Shown here piece after piece: positions 1 through 8,947 of a DNA stretch of 64,000 nucleotides. The first letter of the stretch is position 1. The number at the start of each line of letters is the position of its first letter. The notes beneath the pieces were generated by a model, which saw only the letters and a program-made list of their open reading frames with translations, was not told the origin of the DNA and ran no database searches. Made by a program: the position numbers and the translations under genes. The DNA comes from Xanthomonas sp. DAR 80977 (GTDB taxonomy: Bacteria; Pseudomonadota; Gammaproteobacteria; Xanthomonadales; Xanthomonadaceae). The stretch is from the NCBI RefSeq assembly GCF_041240605.1, contig NZ_CP162487.1, forward strand, positions 1,495,001 through 1,559,000, written 5' to 3'.

Positions 1-1
1 G

Positions 2-433
2 GTGGACACCACCACCCCGGCGCAGCGGCTGGCCGCGATCGAGGCCAGCGGCGGCGCCGACGACACCGAACTGAGCGTGCAGCCGCTGCGCGATCCGCAG
101 GTCGAGGATCTGCGCGACAGCGCCAAGCGCAAGCGCGCGGCCGGCGACCTGGCCGGCGCGGCGGCGGCGCTGGACCAGGCCCTGCAACTGGTGCCGGAAG
201 ACCCGGCGCTGCTGCAGGACCGCGCCGAAGTGGCCTTGCTGCTGAAGGACGATGCGCAGGCCGAGGCCTTCGCCAAGCGCGCCATCGACCTGGGTTCGCA
301 GACCGGCCCGCTGTGCCGGCGCCACTGGGCGACGATCGAGCAGTCGCGGCTGGCGCGCGGGCAGAAGGAGAACGCGGCGTCCGCGCATGCGCATATCGAG
401 GGCTGCACGGTGGCGGGGATCAAGCGGTATTGA
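2..433 (+). CDS. TPR-containing protein, 3' part (partial)
   Basis: The reading frame is open from the window edge, so the true start lies upstream and the GTG at position 2 is probably internal. The visible 143 residues hold an Ala-rich helical tetratricopeptide-like segment (around residues 40-105, with the pattern AAGDLAGAAAALDQALQLVP and paired helices), ending in a short tail with KRY before TGA. Such proteins are usually scaffolds in the periplasm or cytoplasm. No signal or catalytic motif is visible in this part. It precedes yoaA on the same strand, separated by a repeat-rich spacer. The family call is moderate and the specific function is unknown. Confidence 0.6.
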   Translation: MDTTTPAQRLAAIEASGGADDTELSVQPLRDPQVEDLRDSAKRKRAAGDLAGAAAALDQALQLVPEDPALLQDRAEVALLLKDDAQAEAFAKRAIDLGSQTGPLCRRHWATIEQSRLARGQKENAASAHAHIEGCTVAGIKRY

Positions 434-434
434 T

Positions 435-598
435 CGGGAGCCGGGATTGGAGATTGGGGATTCGGGATTGGTAGAAGCGACGGTTGTTCGGTTGTTTGTG
501 GCAGGCCGATATCGCCGCGTCGGTGGGCGCACTAAATAGCGAAACCGACGTGCCGCTTTTGCGAATCCCGAATCCCGAATCCCCAATCCCGGCCCTCC
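435..598. repeat. Inverted GGGATTC-type heptad repeats upstream of yoaA
   Basis: Positions 435-471 carry tandem GGGATTGGGGATTCGGGATT-like units. Positions 561-598 carry the complementary units (CGAATCCCGAATCCCC). The two arms could pair into a long imperfect stem with a loop of about 90 nt ending right at the yoaA start codon. No gene lies in this spacer. A sister array with GGGACTC units lies at 2541-2570 and 2689-2723. Confidence 0.6.
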
Positions 599-2617
599 AT
601 GTCCCTCAGCCACGCCAGCACCGAAGCCCTGAGCGAAGGCGGTGCGCTTGCCCGCCAGCTCGATGCGTTCGTGCCGCGCGCGGCGCAGCTGCGGCTGACC
701 GCGGCGATCGCCGAGGCGTTCGAGCAGCGCGACGTGCTGCTCGCCGAGGCCGGCACCGGCACCGGCAAGACCTATGCGTACCTGGTCCCGGCGCTGCTGT
801 CGGGGCTGAAGACCATCGTCTCCACCGGCACCCGCGCGCTGCAGGACCAGCTCTACCACCGCGACCTGCCGCGGGTGCGCGCGGCGCTGGGTGTTGGCCT
901 GAACAGCGCACTGCTGAAGGGCCGCGCCAACTACCTGTGCAAGTACCGGCTGGAGCAGGCCAAGGGCGAGCCGCGCTTCACCTCGCGCGAGCAGATCGCG
1001 CAGTTCCAGCGCATCGTCGCCTGGGGCGGACGCACCCGCTTCGGCGACATCGCCGAGCTGGACGCGCTGCCCGACGATTCGCCGCTGCTGCCGATGGTCA
1101 CCTCGACCATGGACAACTGCCTCGGTACCGAGTGCCCGTTCTGGGGCGAGTGCTTCGTGGTGCAGGCGCGGCAGCGCGCGCAGGCCGCCGACGTGGTGGT
1201 GGTCAACCACCATCTGCTGCTGGCCGACCTGGCGCTGAAGCAGGAGGGCTTCGGCGAGATCCTGCCCGGTGCGCAGGCCTTCGTCATCGACGAGGCGCAC
1301 CAGTTGCCGGAACTGGCGGCGAACTTCTTCGGCGAGAGCTTCGGCATGCGGCCGCTGCAGGAACTGGCGCGCGATTGCCTGGCCGAGAGCCGCCACGTCG
1401 CCGGCGCGCTGGCCAGCCTGCAGGCGCCGGTGCAGGCGCTGGAGCAGGCCTTGCGCGAACTGCGCGCGGCCATGGAAGGGTTGCCCACCCGCGGCACCCA
1501 ATGGCGGCTGCTGGCCAAGCCGCAGGTGCGCGACGGCTTCGATGCGCTGCTGGCGGAACTGGCGCGCCTGCAGGACAGCCTGGCGGCGCTGCGCGACGCC
1601 TCGCCCGGCTTCGACGCCTGCGCCGCGCGCGCGCAGGACATGCGCACGCGCCTGGGCCACTGGCTCGGCGACGATGCGCCGATCCCCGATTTCGACGCCG
1701 AGCCGGCGCCGCCGTCCAACGACGTGCTGTGGTACGAACTGAGCGCGCGCGGCTTCCGCTGCCAGCGCACGCCGCTGGACGTGTCCGGCCCGCTGCGCAT
1801 GCACCGCGAGAAGTCGCACGCGGCGTGGGTGTTCACCTCGGCGACGCTGGCGGTGAAGGGCGATTTCGAGCACATCGCCACCCGCCTGGGGCTGAGCGAT
1901 CCGATGACCCTGCTGCAGCCCAGTCCGTTCGACTGGGCGCGGCAGGCGCTGTGCTATCTGCCGGCGTTGCCGGACCCGAACGCGCGCGGCTTCGGCACCG
2001 CGCTGATCGCCGCGCTGCATCCGGTGCTGCAGGCCTCGCAGGGCCGCGCCTTCCTGCTGTTCGCCTCGCACCGCGCCTTGCGCGAGGCGGCCGAGGCGCT
2101 GCGCGACGGGCCGTGGCCGCTGTTCGTGCAGGGCGAGGCGCCGCGCGCGACCCTGCTGCAGCGCTTCCGCGAGTCCGGCAACGGCGTGCTGCTCGGCTCG
2201 GCCAGTTTCCGCGAGGGCGTGGACGTGGTCGGCGATGCGCTGAGCGTGGTGGTGATCGACAAGCTGCCGTTCGCCGCGCCGGACGACCCGGTGTTCGAGG
2301 CGCGGCTGGACGCGATCCGCCGCGACGGCGGCAACCCGTTCCGCGACGAACAGCTGCCGCAGGCGGTGATCGCACTCAAGCAGGGCGTGGGCCGGCTGAT
2401 CCGCAGCGAGAGCGACCGCGGCGTGCTGGTGCTGTGCGATCCGCGCCTGCTGTCCAAGTCCTACGGCCGCACCTTCCTGGAGTCGCTGCCGCCGTTCGCG
2501 CGCACCCGCGATGTGGAGGACGTGCGGGCGTTTTTTGCGTCGGGACCCGGGACTGGGGACTCGGGACTCGAAGAAGCGCAGGCGCACGAAGCGTGGCCTG
2601 ACGATCTCGGTCGCTGA
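599..2617 (+). CDS. yoaA: ATP-dependent DNA helicase, DinG/YoaA family
   Basis: A 672-residue superfamily 2 helicase of the XPD/DinG iron-sulfur type, expected to unwind DNA 5' to 3' in repair. The Walker A motif is GTGTGKT with Lys57. The DEAH box is at residues 231-234 (VIDEAHQL). Cysteines in KGRANYLCKY and in DNCLGTECPFWGEC fit the four ligands of a 4Fe-4S cluster. The C-terminal motif VI reads QGVGRLIRSESDRG. Length is close to E. coli YoaA (about 636). E. coli yoaA also neighbours tsaB, which supports YoaA rather than DinG. The last ~25 residues are encoded by an intergenic-type GGGACTC repeat and look like a recent tail extension. Confidence 0.9.
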   Translation: MSLSHASTEALSEGGALARQLDAFVPRAAQLRLTAAIAEAFEQRDVLLAEAGTGTGKTYAYLVPALLSGLKTIVSTGTRALQDQLYHRDLPRVRAALGVGLNSALLKGRANYLCKYRLEQAKGEPRFTSREQIAQFQRIVAWGGRTRFGDIAELDALPDDSPLLPMVTSTMDNCLGTECPFWGECFVVQARQRAQAADVVVVNHHLLLADLALKQEGFGEILPGAQAFVIDEAHQLPELAANFFGESFGMRPLQELARDCLAESRHVAGALASLQAPVQALEQALRELRAAMEGLPTRGTQWRLLAKPQVRDGFDALLAELARLQDSLAALRDASPGFDACAARAQDMRTRLGHWLGDDAPIPDFDAEPAPPSNDVLWYELSARGFRCQRTPLDVSGPLRMHREKSHAAWVFTSATLAVKGDFEHIATRLGLSDPMTLLQPSPFDWARQALCYLPALPDPNARGFGTALIAALHPVLQASQGRAFLLFASHRALREAAEALRDGPWPLFVQGEAPRATLLQRFRESGNGVLLGSASFREGVDVVGDALSVVVIDKLPFAAPDDPVFEARLDAIRRDGGNPFRDEQLPQAVIALKQGVGRLIRSESDRGVLVLCDPRLLSKSYGRTFLESLPPFARTRDVEDVRAFFASGPGTGDSGLEEAQAHEAWPDDLGR

Positions 2618-2723
2618 CCGCCTGCCACGTGGCGCTGCGCTTCTTGTCCCGGGCGTTGAGCCATGGATGCTAGGCTTTGCGCCTTTCCGGGTCCCCAGTC
2701 CCGAGTCCCCAGTCCCGGCCCCC
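2541..2723. repeat. Inverted GGGACTC-type heptad repeats between yoaA and tsaB
   Basis: Units GGGACTGGGGACTCGGGACT at 2541-2570 lie inside the 3' end of yoaA. The complementary run (GGTCCCCAGTCCCGAGTCCC) is at 2689-2723, just before tsaB. The layout matches the 435-598 array with a T to C change in each unit, so the two arrays probably belong to one family of intergenic repeats. A stem could form around the yoaA stop codon and act as a transcript end or processing site, but this is inference. Confidence 0.55.
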
Positions 2724-2724
2724 A

Positions 2725-3426
2725 ATGAAAATTCTCGCCTTCGAAACCGCCACAGAAGCCCTGTCCGTCGCCGTGCATGTCGATGGCGCGGTGCGCGAGC
2801 GGTTCGAACTCGCGCCGCGGCGGCATGCCGAGCTGGCGCTGCCGTGGGCCGAGCAGTTGCTGGCCGAGGCCGGTATCGCCCGCAGCCAGCTCGATGCGAT
2901 CGCGTTCGGGCGCGGCCCCGGCGCGTTCACCGGCGTGCGCCTGGCGATCGCGCTGGCGCAGGGCATCGCCCTGGCGCTGGACCTGCCGGTGCTGCCGGTC
3001 TCCACCCTGCACGCGCTGGCCCTGCGCGCGCCGGCCGAGGCGCCGCAGGTGCTGGCAACCATCGATGCGCGCATGGGCGAGATCTACGCGGCGGCCTTCG
3101 TGCGCGATGCCGAGGGATTGCATGCGCTGACGCCCGAGCAGGTGCTGGTCCCGGACGCGTTCGTGCTGCCGCAGACGGATGCGCCCTGGCATGGCGTCGG
3201 CACCGGGCTGGCGGCGCTCGACAACGCGCTGCAGCGGCGCCTGGGCGCGCAGTTGCGCAGCGTCGATGCGCAGGCCTTGCCGCATGCCGCCGACGTGCTG
3301 ACCCTGGCATTGGCGGCCCATGCGCGCGGCGAAGCGATCGCGCCGGAACGCGCCGAACCGGCCTACCTGCGCGACAACGTCGCCCTGACCCTGGCCGAGC
3401 AGCAGGCGCAGCGGGCCGCACGATGA
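2725..3426 (+). CDS. tsaB: tRNA threonylcarbamoyladenosine biosynthesis protein TsaB
   Basis: Encodes 233 residues, matching E. coli TsaB (231). TsaB is the non-catalytic partner of TsaD in making t6A37 on ANN-decoding tRNAs in the cytoplasm. The N-terminus MKILAFETATEALSVAV has the ASKHA phosphate-1 fold. The central segment FGRGPGAFTGVRLAIALAQG is the family signature, and DARMGEIYAA is also typical. An in-frame ATG exists upstream at 2677, but it would translate the intergenic repeat, so 2725 is chosen. Its TGA overlaps the next gene's ATG, so translation is likely coupled. Confidence 0.95.
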   Translation: MKILAFETATEALSVAVHVDGAVRERFELAPRRHAELALPWAEQLLAEAGIARSQLDAIAFGRGPGAFTGVRLAIALAQGIALALDLPVLPVSTLHALALRAPAEAPQVLATIDARMGEIYAAAFVRDAEGLHALTPEQVLVPDAFVLPQTDAPWHGVGTGLAALDNALQRRLGAQLRSVDAQALPHAADVLTLALAAHARGEAIAPERAEPAYLRDNVALTLAEQQAQRAAR

Positions 3427-4340
3427 CGGCGGCCGGGACCGAGCGCGCACGCTTCCGCGGTTGCCTGCTGGGCCTGGCGGTCGGCGATGCGCTCGGGACA
3501 ACCCTGGAATTCAAGGCGCCCGGCAGCTTCGCCCCGATCGACGACATGGTCGGTGGCGGTCCGTTCGACCTGCGCCCCGGGCAGTGGACCGACGACACCT
3601 CGATGGCCTTGTGCCTGGCGCACAGCCTGCTGTACCGCGAGGGCTTCGACGCCACGGACCAGATGAACCGCTACTGCAACTGGTATCGCCACGGCTACCT
3701 CAGCAGCACGGGCACGTGTTTCGACATCGGCAACACCGTGCGCCAGGCGCTGGAGCGCTATCTGGATGGCGGCCCGGCTTTCAGCGGCAGCGACGATCCG
3801 CGCGCGGCCGGCAACGGCTCGCTGATGCGGCTGGCGCCGGTGGCGATGTATTACGCGCATCGCCCCGACGTGCTGGCCGAGCGCGCGGCGGACAGTTCGC
3901 GCACCACGCATGCCGCCGCCGAGGCGCTGGATGCCTGCCGGCTGTTCGCGTCGCAGTTGCGCGCGGCCCTGCTCGGCGGCGATCGCGCGCAGGTGCTGCA
4001 GGCGCCCGGCCTGGCCCTGGACACGCCGGCGCTGCGCGCGCTGGCCGTCCGCGACCACGCTGCGGTGCCGGCGACGCAGATCCGCGGCACCGGCTACGTG
4101 GTCGATGCGCTGTCGGCGGCGCTGTGGTGTTTTGCCAGCACCGATTGCTTCGCCGACGCGGTGCTGCGCGCGGCCAATCTCGGCGACGATGCCGATACCA
4201 CCGCGGCGATCTGCGGACAGCTGGCCGGTGCCTTCTACGGCATCGACGGCATTCCCGCCGCCTGGCGTGCACGGGTGCAGGATGCGGCGGACATCGTCGC
4301 GCTGGCCGATCGCCTGCATGCGGCCAGCGTCGCCGGGTGA
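3423..4340 (+). CDS. ADP-ribosylglycohydrolase family protein
   Basis: A 305-residue all-alpha DraG/ARH-type hydrolase expected to remove ADP-ribose from a target, with a binuclear Mg centre. Metal-site motifs are visible: GLAVGDALGTTLEF near the N-terminus, WTDDTSMAL around residue 58, GNGSLMRLAPVAM near 130, and NLGDDADTTAAICGQLAGAFYG near the C-terminus (Asp-Asp-x-Asp ligands intact). The start overlaps the tsaB stop as ATGA. The substrate is not evident. No DraT-like transferase or ADP-ribosylating toxin lies next to it. Confidence 0.9.
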   Translation: MTAAGTERARFRGCLLGLAVGDALGTTLEFKAPGSFAPIDDMVGGGPFDLRPGQWTDDTSMALCLAHSLLYREGFDATDQMNRYCNWYRHGYLSSTGTCFDIGNTVRQALERYLDGGPAFSGSDDPRAAGNGSLMRLAPVAMYYAHRPDVLAERAADSSRTTHAAAEALDACRLFASQLRAALLGGDRAQVLQAPGLALDTPALRALAVRDHAAVPATQIRGTGYVVDALSAALWCFASTDCFADAVLRAANLGDDADTTAAICGQLAGAFYGIDGIPAAWRARVQDAADIVALADRLHAASVAG

Positions 4341-4397
4341 AGGTGGGCAGGCCGGCCGACCGTCCCTGGTCGGCGCCCGCGAAGACCGCAGCGGCGG

Positions 4398-7394
4398 TCA
4401 GTAGTCGTAGCTGACGCTCAGCCGCAGCGAGCGCGGCGCCTGGCTCAGGAACGCCGCGCCATACACCGGGTCGCTGTTGCCCGGGTCGGTTTCCGAATAC
4501 GGGTACTTCCACAGTGTGGCCTGGCCGTTGAAGACGTTGAACACGTCCAGGTTGAAGGCCAGCTTGTGGTCGGCGTACGCCGGCCGCCACGACACGCCCA
4601 GGTCGAGCTGCTTCAGCCACGGCAGCCGGCCCTGGCTGCCCGGAGGCGCCGCTTCGCCCTGGTAGTAGTGGTAGGCGATGCCGTAGCCGGACGGGTCGCT
4701 CTGGTCGGCGCCGTAGGAACCCAGCGCGCTGAACGGCGTGCCGGACACCAGCTTGAGATTGGCCGACACCAGCCATTCGGGGGTGAACTGGTAGTAGCCG
4801 TAGAACTTGAACTGATGGGTATGGTCGTTGCTCTGCGGGCCGTTGGTGTGTTCCATCAGCTGCGCGAAGTCCCAGGCCTGGGTGGTGGACACCGCGGTCT
4901 GGCCGATGCCCGACAGCAGCTGGCCTTCGGTGGTGCCGTAGCTGCGCGACCAGGTGTAGTCGAAGCGGCCGTACCAGCGCTGGTCGAACGGGTGCTCCAG
5001 CGACAGATTGAGCCCGTAGTAGTTGCGCTTGAACTTGGGGAAGCCGAGCTGGGCATTGGTCAGCGGCACGCTGACGTAGTTGCCCGAGGTATCCACCAGG
5101 GTGAAGGTGTTGGACTTGCCCGGATTGATCAGCCAGCAGCTGACCGGATTGCTGTCCAGCGTCACCGTATGTCCTTGCGCGGCTGCCGCGGCGAACACCG
5201 TGTCGCTGTCGCAGTAGTCGTCCACGCCGCTGCGCAGCACGCGGTAGGTGCCCTTGGCGCCGTAGACCCAGCTGTCGCCCCAGGCCTTGGTGAAGCCGAG
5301 GATGAACTCGTCCTGGAACGAGGGCTTGATGCCCTGCGTGGCCACGGTCTTGGGGTCGGGCAGGATGCCGTAGTTGTTGTTGGAGGAGACTGCGCCGGAG
5401 ATCTGGGTCAGGTCGGTGGGGTAGCCGTTGGCGTCGATGCCGCCGTAGGTGTAGTAGGTCGAGGTCGCCAGGGTCGCGCCGGCGGCATTGAAGGCCGGAT
5501 TCAGCGGCAGCGCCAGGTAGTAGCGTCCGGCGTTGCCGTAGACCTTGAAGCGCGCATCGCCGTCGACGTCCCAGCTGAAGCCCAGGCGCGGCGCCCACTG
5601 CCCGCTGGTCTGCTTGATGTACGCGTCGCCGTCGCGGTTGTAGTTGGTGAACTGGTCCAGGCGCAGGCCGAGGCTGAGCAGGAAGCGGTCGCTGATCTGC
5701 CAGTTGTCCTCGATGTACTGTGCGCGCTGCGCCGCGCGCACCGAGGCCAGCGCGCTGTAGACGTACCGGCGCACGTAGTAGCCGTCTTCGCCGTTGGCGT
5801 AGCCACCGGTGGCCGGCACGCCGAGGCCGGTGTTGATCGGCACGCTCGGGTTGGACTGGCCATAGATCCAGTAATAGCCGTCGCCCGAGGCCACCGAGCC
5901 GCGGTTGAGCGCGCGTGCGTTCTGGTTGTCGATGCCGACGGTGATGCTGTGCTCGCCGATGACGTAGTTCAGGTCCAGCCGCAGGTTGTCCGTGCGGTTG
6001 CCGCGGTCGGGATCGACCAGCAGCGAGGTGGTCTGCGCGTTGGTGATCGGGGTGCCGCCGGTGTAGGCCGGGTTCTGGAACGAGGTGCCGCTGAGATAGG
6101 TCAGCGCGCCGTTGTAGGTGGGGTTGCCGGTGTAGTCGTCGGTGCGCTGCTTGCCGTACTGGGCGCTGAAGGTCAGGCGGTCGGTGAGGTAGCCGGTGTA
6201 CTTGGCGGTCCACAGGTCGCCGCCGGTCTTGGTGGTGTTGGCGTCGCCGCGCAGGTCGCCGATGTCGTAGCCGCTGTAGTCGTAGTACTTGCCACGGGTG
6301 ATGTAGCGGCTGGAGGCGCCGGTGATCTCCAACAGCTGGTTGTCGCTGATGTTCCAGTCGAGCTTGGCGTACCAGCTCGGCCGGCGGTAGTGGTAGTCGT
6401 AGTAGTACTCGCCCGGGGTGGTTTCGCGCGCACCATAGAACCTGTCGCCATCCTGGCGCTGCAGTTCGTAGGAGCCGAAGAAGAACAGCTTGTCCTGGAT
6501 GAGCGGGCCGCCCGCATAGAGGCTCTGGGTGCTGAGCGTCGAACCGCTCTTGCTGTCCGGCCGGTACAGCGCGCCGTTGCCGGGCGCGTACACGTCCTTC
6601 TGCGAGGAGCGCAGGCCATCGGGTTCCCATGTGGCCTGGCCGCCGAAATGCCATTCGTTGCTGCCGCGCTTGCCGACCGCATTGATCACGCCGCCATCGG
6701 AGCGGCCGTACTTGGCGCTGTAGCCGCCGGTGTAGACCTCCAACTGGTCGATGCTGCCGTAGGGCAGGGTCAGTCCGCCCAGTCCGCGCAACGGGTCGGT
6801 GGTGTTGAAGCCGTTGATGTAATAGGCGTTCTCCGCGGCCGAGGAGCCGCCGAAGCTGAGCAGCTGCGCGCCGGTCGGACCGATGTAGGTGCCGCTGCCG
6901 CTGTTGCCGGCCACGCCTGGCGCCAGCTGCGCGATCGCCTCCGCCGAGCGTCCCAGCGGCAGGCGCTGCAGCTGTTCGGCATCGATCACGGTGCGCGAGT
7001 CCACGCTGCTCACGTCGATCGCCGCGGCAGCGCGGTCGGCGCTGACGGTGACCCCGGTCAGGCTGGTGACCGCGGCGAAGGACACGTCGGTGACCGCGCC
7101 GACGGTGAGGCCCACGCCCTCGCGGCTGCCGAGCACGCTGTCGTCGGCGCCCTTGGCGATGATGGTGTAGGTCCCCAGCGGCAGTTGGCCGATGCTGAAG
7201 CGGCCGCGCGCATCGACCGCGACTTCGCGGCTGAGGCCGCTGTCGCTGCGCACCAGCACGCGTTGCGCGTTGAGCGGCGCCTGGCCGGCGACGGCGCCGG
7301 TGGTGGACTGGGCCAGGGCGGACGGCGCGGCGAGTGCGGCGCTCAGCGCCAGCGCGAGCAAGGCGGGCCTGCGGAGAAGGTGGTTCTTTTTCAT
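4398..7394 (-). CDS. TonB-dependent receptor, Oar-like with N-terminal carboxypeptidase-regulatory domain
   Basis: A 998-residue outer-membrane receptor. The chosen start, MKKNHLLRRPALLALALSAA, gives a clean signal peptide ending in SALA; an upstream ATG at 7496 would bury it. Residues ~30-110 form a beta-sandwich carboxypeptidase-regulatory-like domain (GRFSIGQLPLGTYTI). The plug follows (SVDSRTVIDAEQLQRLPLGR, then IGPTGAQLLSFGG). The rest is an aromatic-rich beta-barrel ending in RLSVSYDY with a terminal Tyr, as expected for BAM-dependent insertion. Substrate is unknown; Oar-type receptors are linked to protein or peptide uptake or secretion. The tonB-like gene lies further along on the same strand beyond a repeat array. 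Confidence 0.9.
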   Translation of the reverse strand: MKKNHLLRRPALLALALSAALAAPSALAQSTTGAVAGQAPLNAQRVLVRSDSGLSREVAVDARGRFSIGQLPLGTYTIIAKGADDSVLGSREGVGLTVGAVTDVSFAAVTSLTGVTVSADRAAAAIDVSSVDSRTVIDAEQLQRLPLGRSAEAIAQLAPGVAGNSGSGTYIGPTGAQLLSFGGSSAAENAYYINGFNTTDPLRGLGGLTLPYGSIDQLEVYTGGYSAKYGRSDGGVINAVGKRGSNEWHFGGQATWEPDGLRSSQKDVYAPGNGALYRPDSKSGSTLSTQSLYAGGPLIQDKLFFFGSYELQRQDGDRFYGARETTPGEYYYDYHYRRPSWYAKLDWNISDNQLLEITGASSRYITRGKYYDYSGYDIGDLRGDANTTKTGGDLWTAKYTGYLTDRLTFSAQYGKQRTDDYTGNPTYNGALTYLSGTSFQNPAYTGGTPITNAQTTSLLVDPDRGNRTDNLRLDLNYVIGEHSITVGIDNQNARALNRGSVASGDGYYWIYGQSNPSVPINTGLGVPATGGYANGEDGYYVRRYVYSALASVRAAQRAQYIEDNWQISDRFLLSLGLRLDQFTNYNRDGDAYIKQTSGQWAPRLGFSWDVDGDARFKVYGNAGRYYLALPLNPAFNAAGATLATSTYYTYGGIDANGYPTDLTQISGAVSSNNNYGILPDPKTVATQGIKPSFQDEFILGFTKAWGDSWVYGAKGTYRVLRSGVDDYCDSDTVFAAAAAQGHTVTLDSNPVSCWLINPGKSNTFTLVDTSGNYVSVPLTNAQLGFPKFKRNYYGLNLSLEHPFDQRWYGRFDYTWSRSYGTTEGQLLSGIGQTAVSTTQAWDFAQLMEHTNGPQSNDHTHQFKFYGYYQFTPEWLVSANLKLVSGTPFSALGSYGADQSDPSGYGIAYHYYQGEAAPPGSQGRLPWLKQLDLGVSWRPAYADHKLAFNLDVFNVFNGQATLWKYPYSETDPGNSDPVYGAAFLSQAPRSLRLSVSYDY

Positions 7395-7604
7395 GTGAGG
7401 AGACGGCTCGGGTGGTGGGGGCAGGGACACGCCGCGCCGGCCTCCGATCCACTCGTCCTTGGTGATGCGGTGCGCGGTAACGTTCCCCGCCCCCATTAAC
7501 CTTAATGTGACGCCTATTCAGAAATACCGCATCGTTATGTCGGCGACACCAATCGTTATCTCGGTCGTTGCCATGGGCGCGCACGCGCCGCCACGCGGTG
7601 CAAG
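7395..7604. other. Upstream region of the TonB-dependent receptor gene
   Basis: This spacer before the receptor start should hold its promoter. The segment 7490-7570 is noticeably less GC-rich than its surroundings (TAACCTTAATGTGACGCC and following). No box could be assigned with confidence. Confidence 0.3.
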
Positions 7605-8048
7605 CCGGCAAATCCTTCTTCTTGCCGGAGACGGTGCCCTGAAGGGGCGGATGAGGGGACGGGCGAAGTCTCGGAACGTTCGGTGCCGTCAGGCGATCCG
7701 TGCCGGCCGTACCCTCACCCCAACCCCTCTCCCGATGGGAGAGGGGCTAGCCGGCAGTTCCTTCTCCCATCGGGAGAAGGTGCCCCGAAGGCGCGGAGGA
7801 GGGGACGGGCGAAGTCTCGGAACGTTCGGTGCCGTCAGGCGATCCATGCCGGCCGTACCCTCGCCCCAACCCCTTTCCCGGTGGGAGAGGGGCTAGCCGG
7901 CAGTTCCTTCTCCCATCGGGAGAAGGTGCCCCGCAGGGGCGGATGAGGGGACGGGCGAAGCCTCGGAACGTTCGGTGCCGTCAGGCGATCCTTGCTGGAC
8001 GCACCCTCACCCCAGCCTCTCCCCGGTGGGAGAGGGGCTGCCAGGCTT
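7605..8048. repeat. Tandem 146-bp intergenic repeat, about three copies
   Basis: The landmark GGGGACGGGCGAAG recurs at 7655, 7801 and 7947, giving a unit of exactly 146 bp. Two units are full, one is nearly full, and a partial copy begins at about 7605. Each unit contains a palindromic segment (CTCTCCCGATGGGAGAGG, then CTTCTCCCATCGGGAGAAGG) able to form strong hairpins. Open frames across it are by-products of the unit length. It separates the receptor gene from the TonB-like gene and may also act as a transcription end. No CRISPR-like spacer pattern is present. Confidence 0.85.
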
Positions 8049-8065
8049 CGGCCGCGGCGCGCGGC

Positions 8066-8947
8066 TCAGCGGTCGTCGCGCAGGGTGCCGCCGGGCAGGA
8101 ACACCCAGGTGCGGGTCACCTGCAGGATGTCGATGTTGTCGTCGGTATGCGGCAGCGGCGGGAACGGCTGCGCCAGCTGCACCACCCGCATGGCCGCGGC
8201 GTCGAGCATCGGCACGCCGCTGGAGCGCAGGATGCGGCTGCTCTCGACGCTGCCGTCGCGGCGCACGCCGACGCTGATCACCACCTGGCCGCCCAGCCGC
8301 TGCCGGCGCGCCTCGTCGGGGTAGTTGAGGTTGCCGACGCGCTCGGCGCGGTCGACCCAGGCGCGCAGATAATTGGCGTAGGCGTATTCGCGGGTGCTGG
8401 CGGAGACGAACTTGCGGTTCGGCCGCTTGGCGTACTGCTCCGAGCGCAGGTGCACCTCGGCGGCCAGGCGCGCCATCTCCGCGTCGCGCTGCTCGCGCTG
8501 CGCGTCCACCGGTTGGGTGGGCGCGTCGGTGCGCGGCTGGGTCTGCGGCGCCGGCTGCGGCTGTTCGCCGCGCGCGCTGCTGACCACGCGCGGGGTCGGC
8601 TCCGGCGCCGCCGCCGCGGTCTGCGCGCGCAGCGCCTGCGGCGCCAGGCCGTCGCGCTGCTGCGGCACCACCCCGGGCTGGCTGTCGCGCGGGCGCTGCG
8701 GTCTGTCGTGGTCGCCGCCGCCCTGCTGGTTGGCCTGGGCCAGGAAGTCGGCCTGCTTCGGCGTCAGCGGGGTGCTGGTCTGGCTGAAGATCACGTCCAG
8801 GGTCGGCACCAGCGGCGCGTCGTCGTCGATCGCGAAGCCGACCCCCAGGATCAGCAGGCCGTGCACGATCAGCGACAGCACCAGGGTGGCGCTGAGCCGT
8901 TCGCGCTCGCCGATGCGCGGCGCGGGCGTCGCGGCGGCCGCGCTCAT
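8066..8947 (-). CDS. TonB-family energy transducer protein
   Basis: Encodes 293 residues: a single N-terminal membrane helix (ATLVLSLIVHGLLILGVGFAI, about residues 20-40), a long Gln/Arg/Pro-rich periplasmic linker, and a C-terminal TonB domain (YPDEARRQRLGGQVVISVGV through VVQLAQPFPPLP). It should link the proton-motive force, via ExbB/ExbD, to outer-membrane receptors. Its start overlaps the gshB stop as ATGA, so gshB and this gene are likely co-transcribed. No exbBD lies nearby, so it must use distant partners. Whether it serves the adjacent Oar-like receptor is inference. Confidence 0.85.
   Translation of the reverse strand: MSAAAATPAPRIGERERLSATLVLSLIVHGLLILGVGFAIDDDAPLVPTLDVIFSQTSTPLTPKQADFLAQANQQGGGDHDRPQRPRDSQPGVVPQQRDGLAPQALRAQTAAAAPEPTPRVVSSARGEQPQPAPQTQPRTDAPTQPVDAQREQRDAEMARLAAEVHLRSEQYAKRPNRKFVSASTREYAYANYLRAWVDRAERVGNLNYPDEARRQRLGGQVVISVGVRRDGSVESSRILRSSGVPMLDAAAMRVVQLAQPFPPLPHTDDNIDILQVTRTWVFLPGGTLRDDR

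Noticed and set aside
4566..7499. A 977-codon open frame antisense to the TonB-dependent receptor gene
   Set aside because: Low-complexity Val/Ala/Gly/Arg product with no recognisable motif, opposite a complete receptor gene.
7605..8048. CRISPR-like array
   Set aside because: Units are 146 bp, contiguous and without unique spacers; no cas gene is present.
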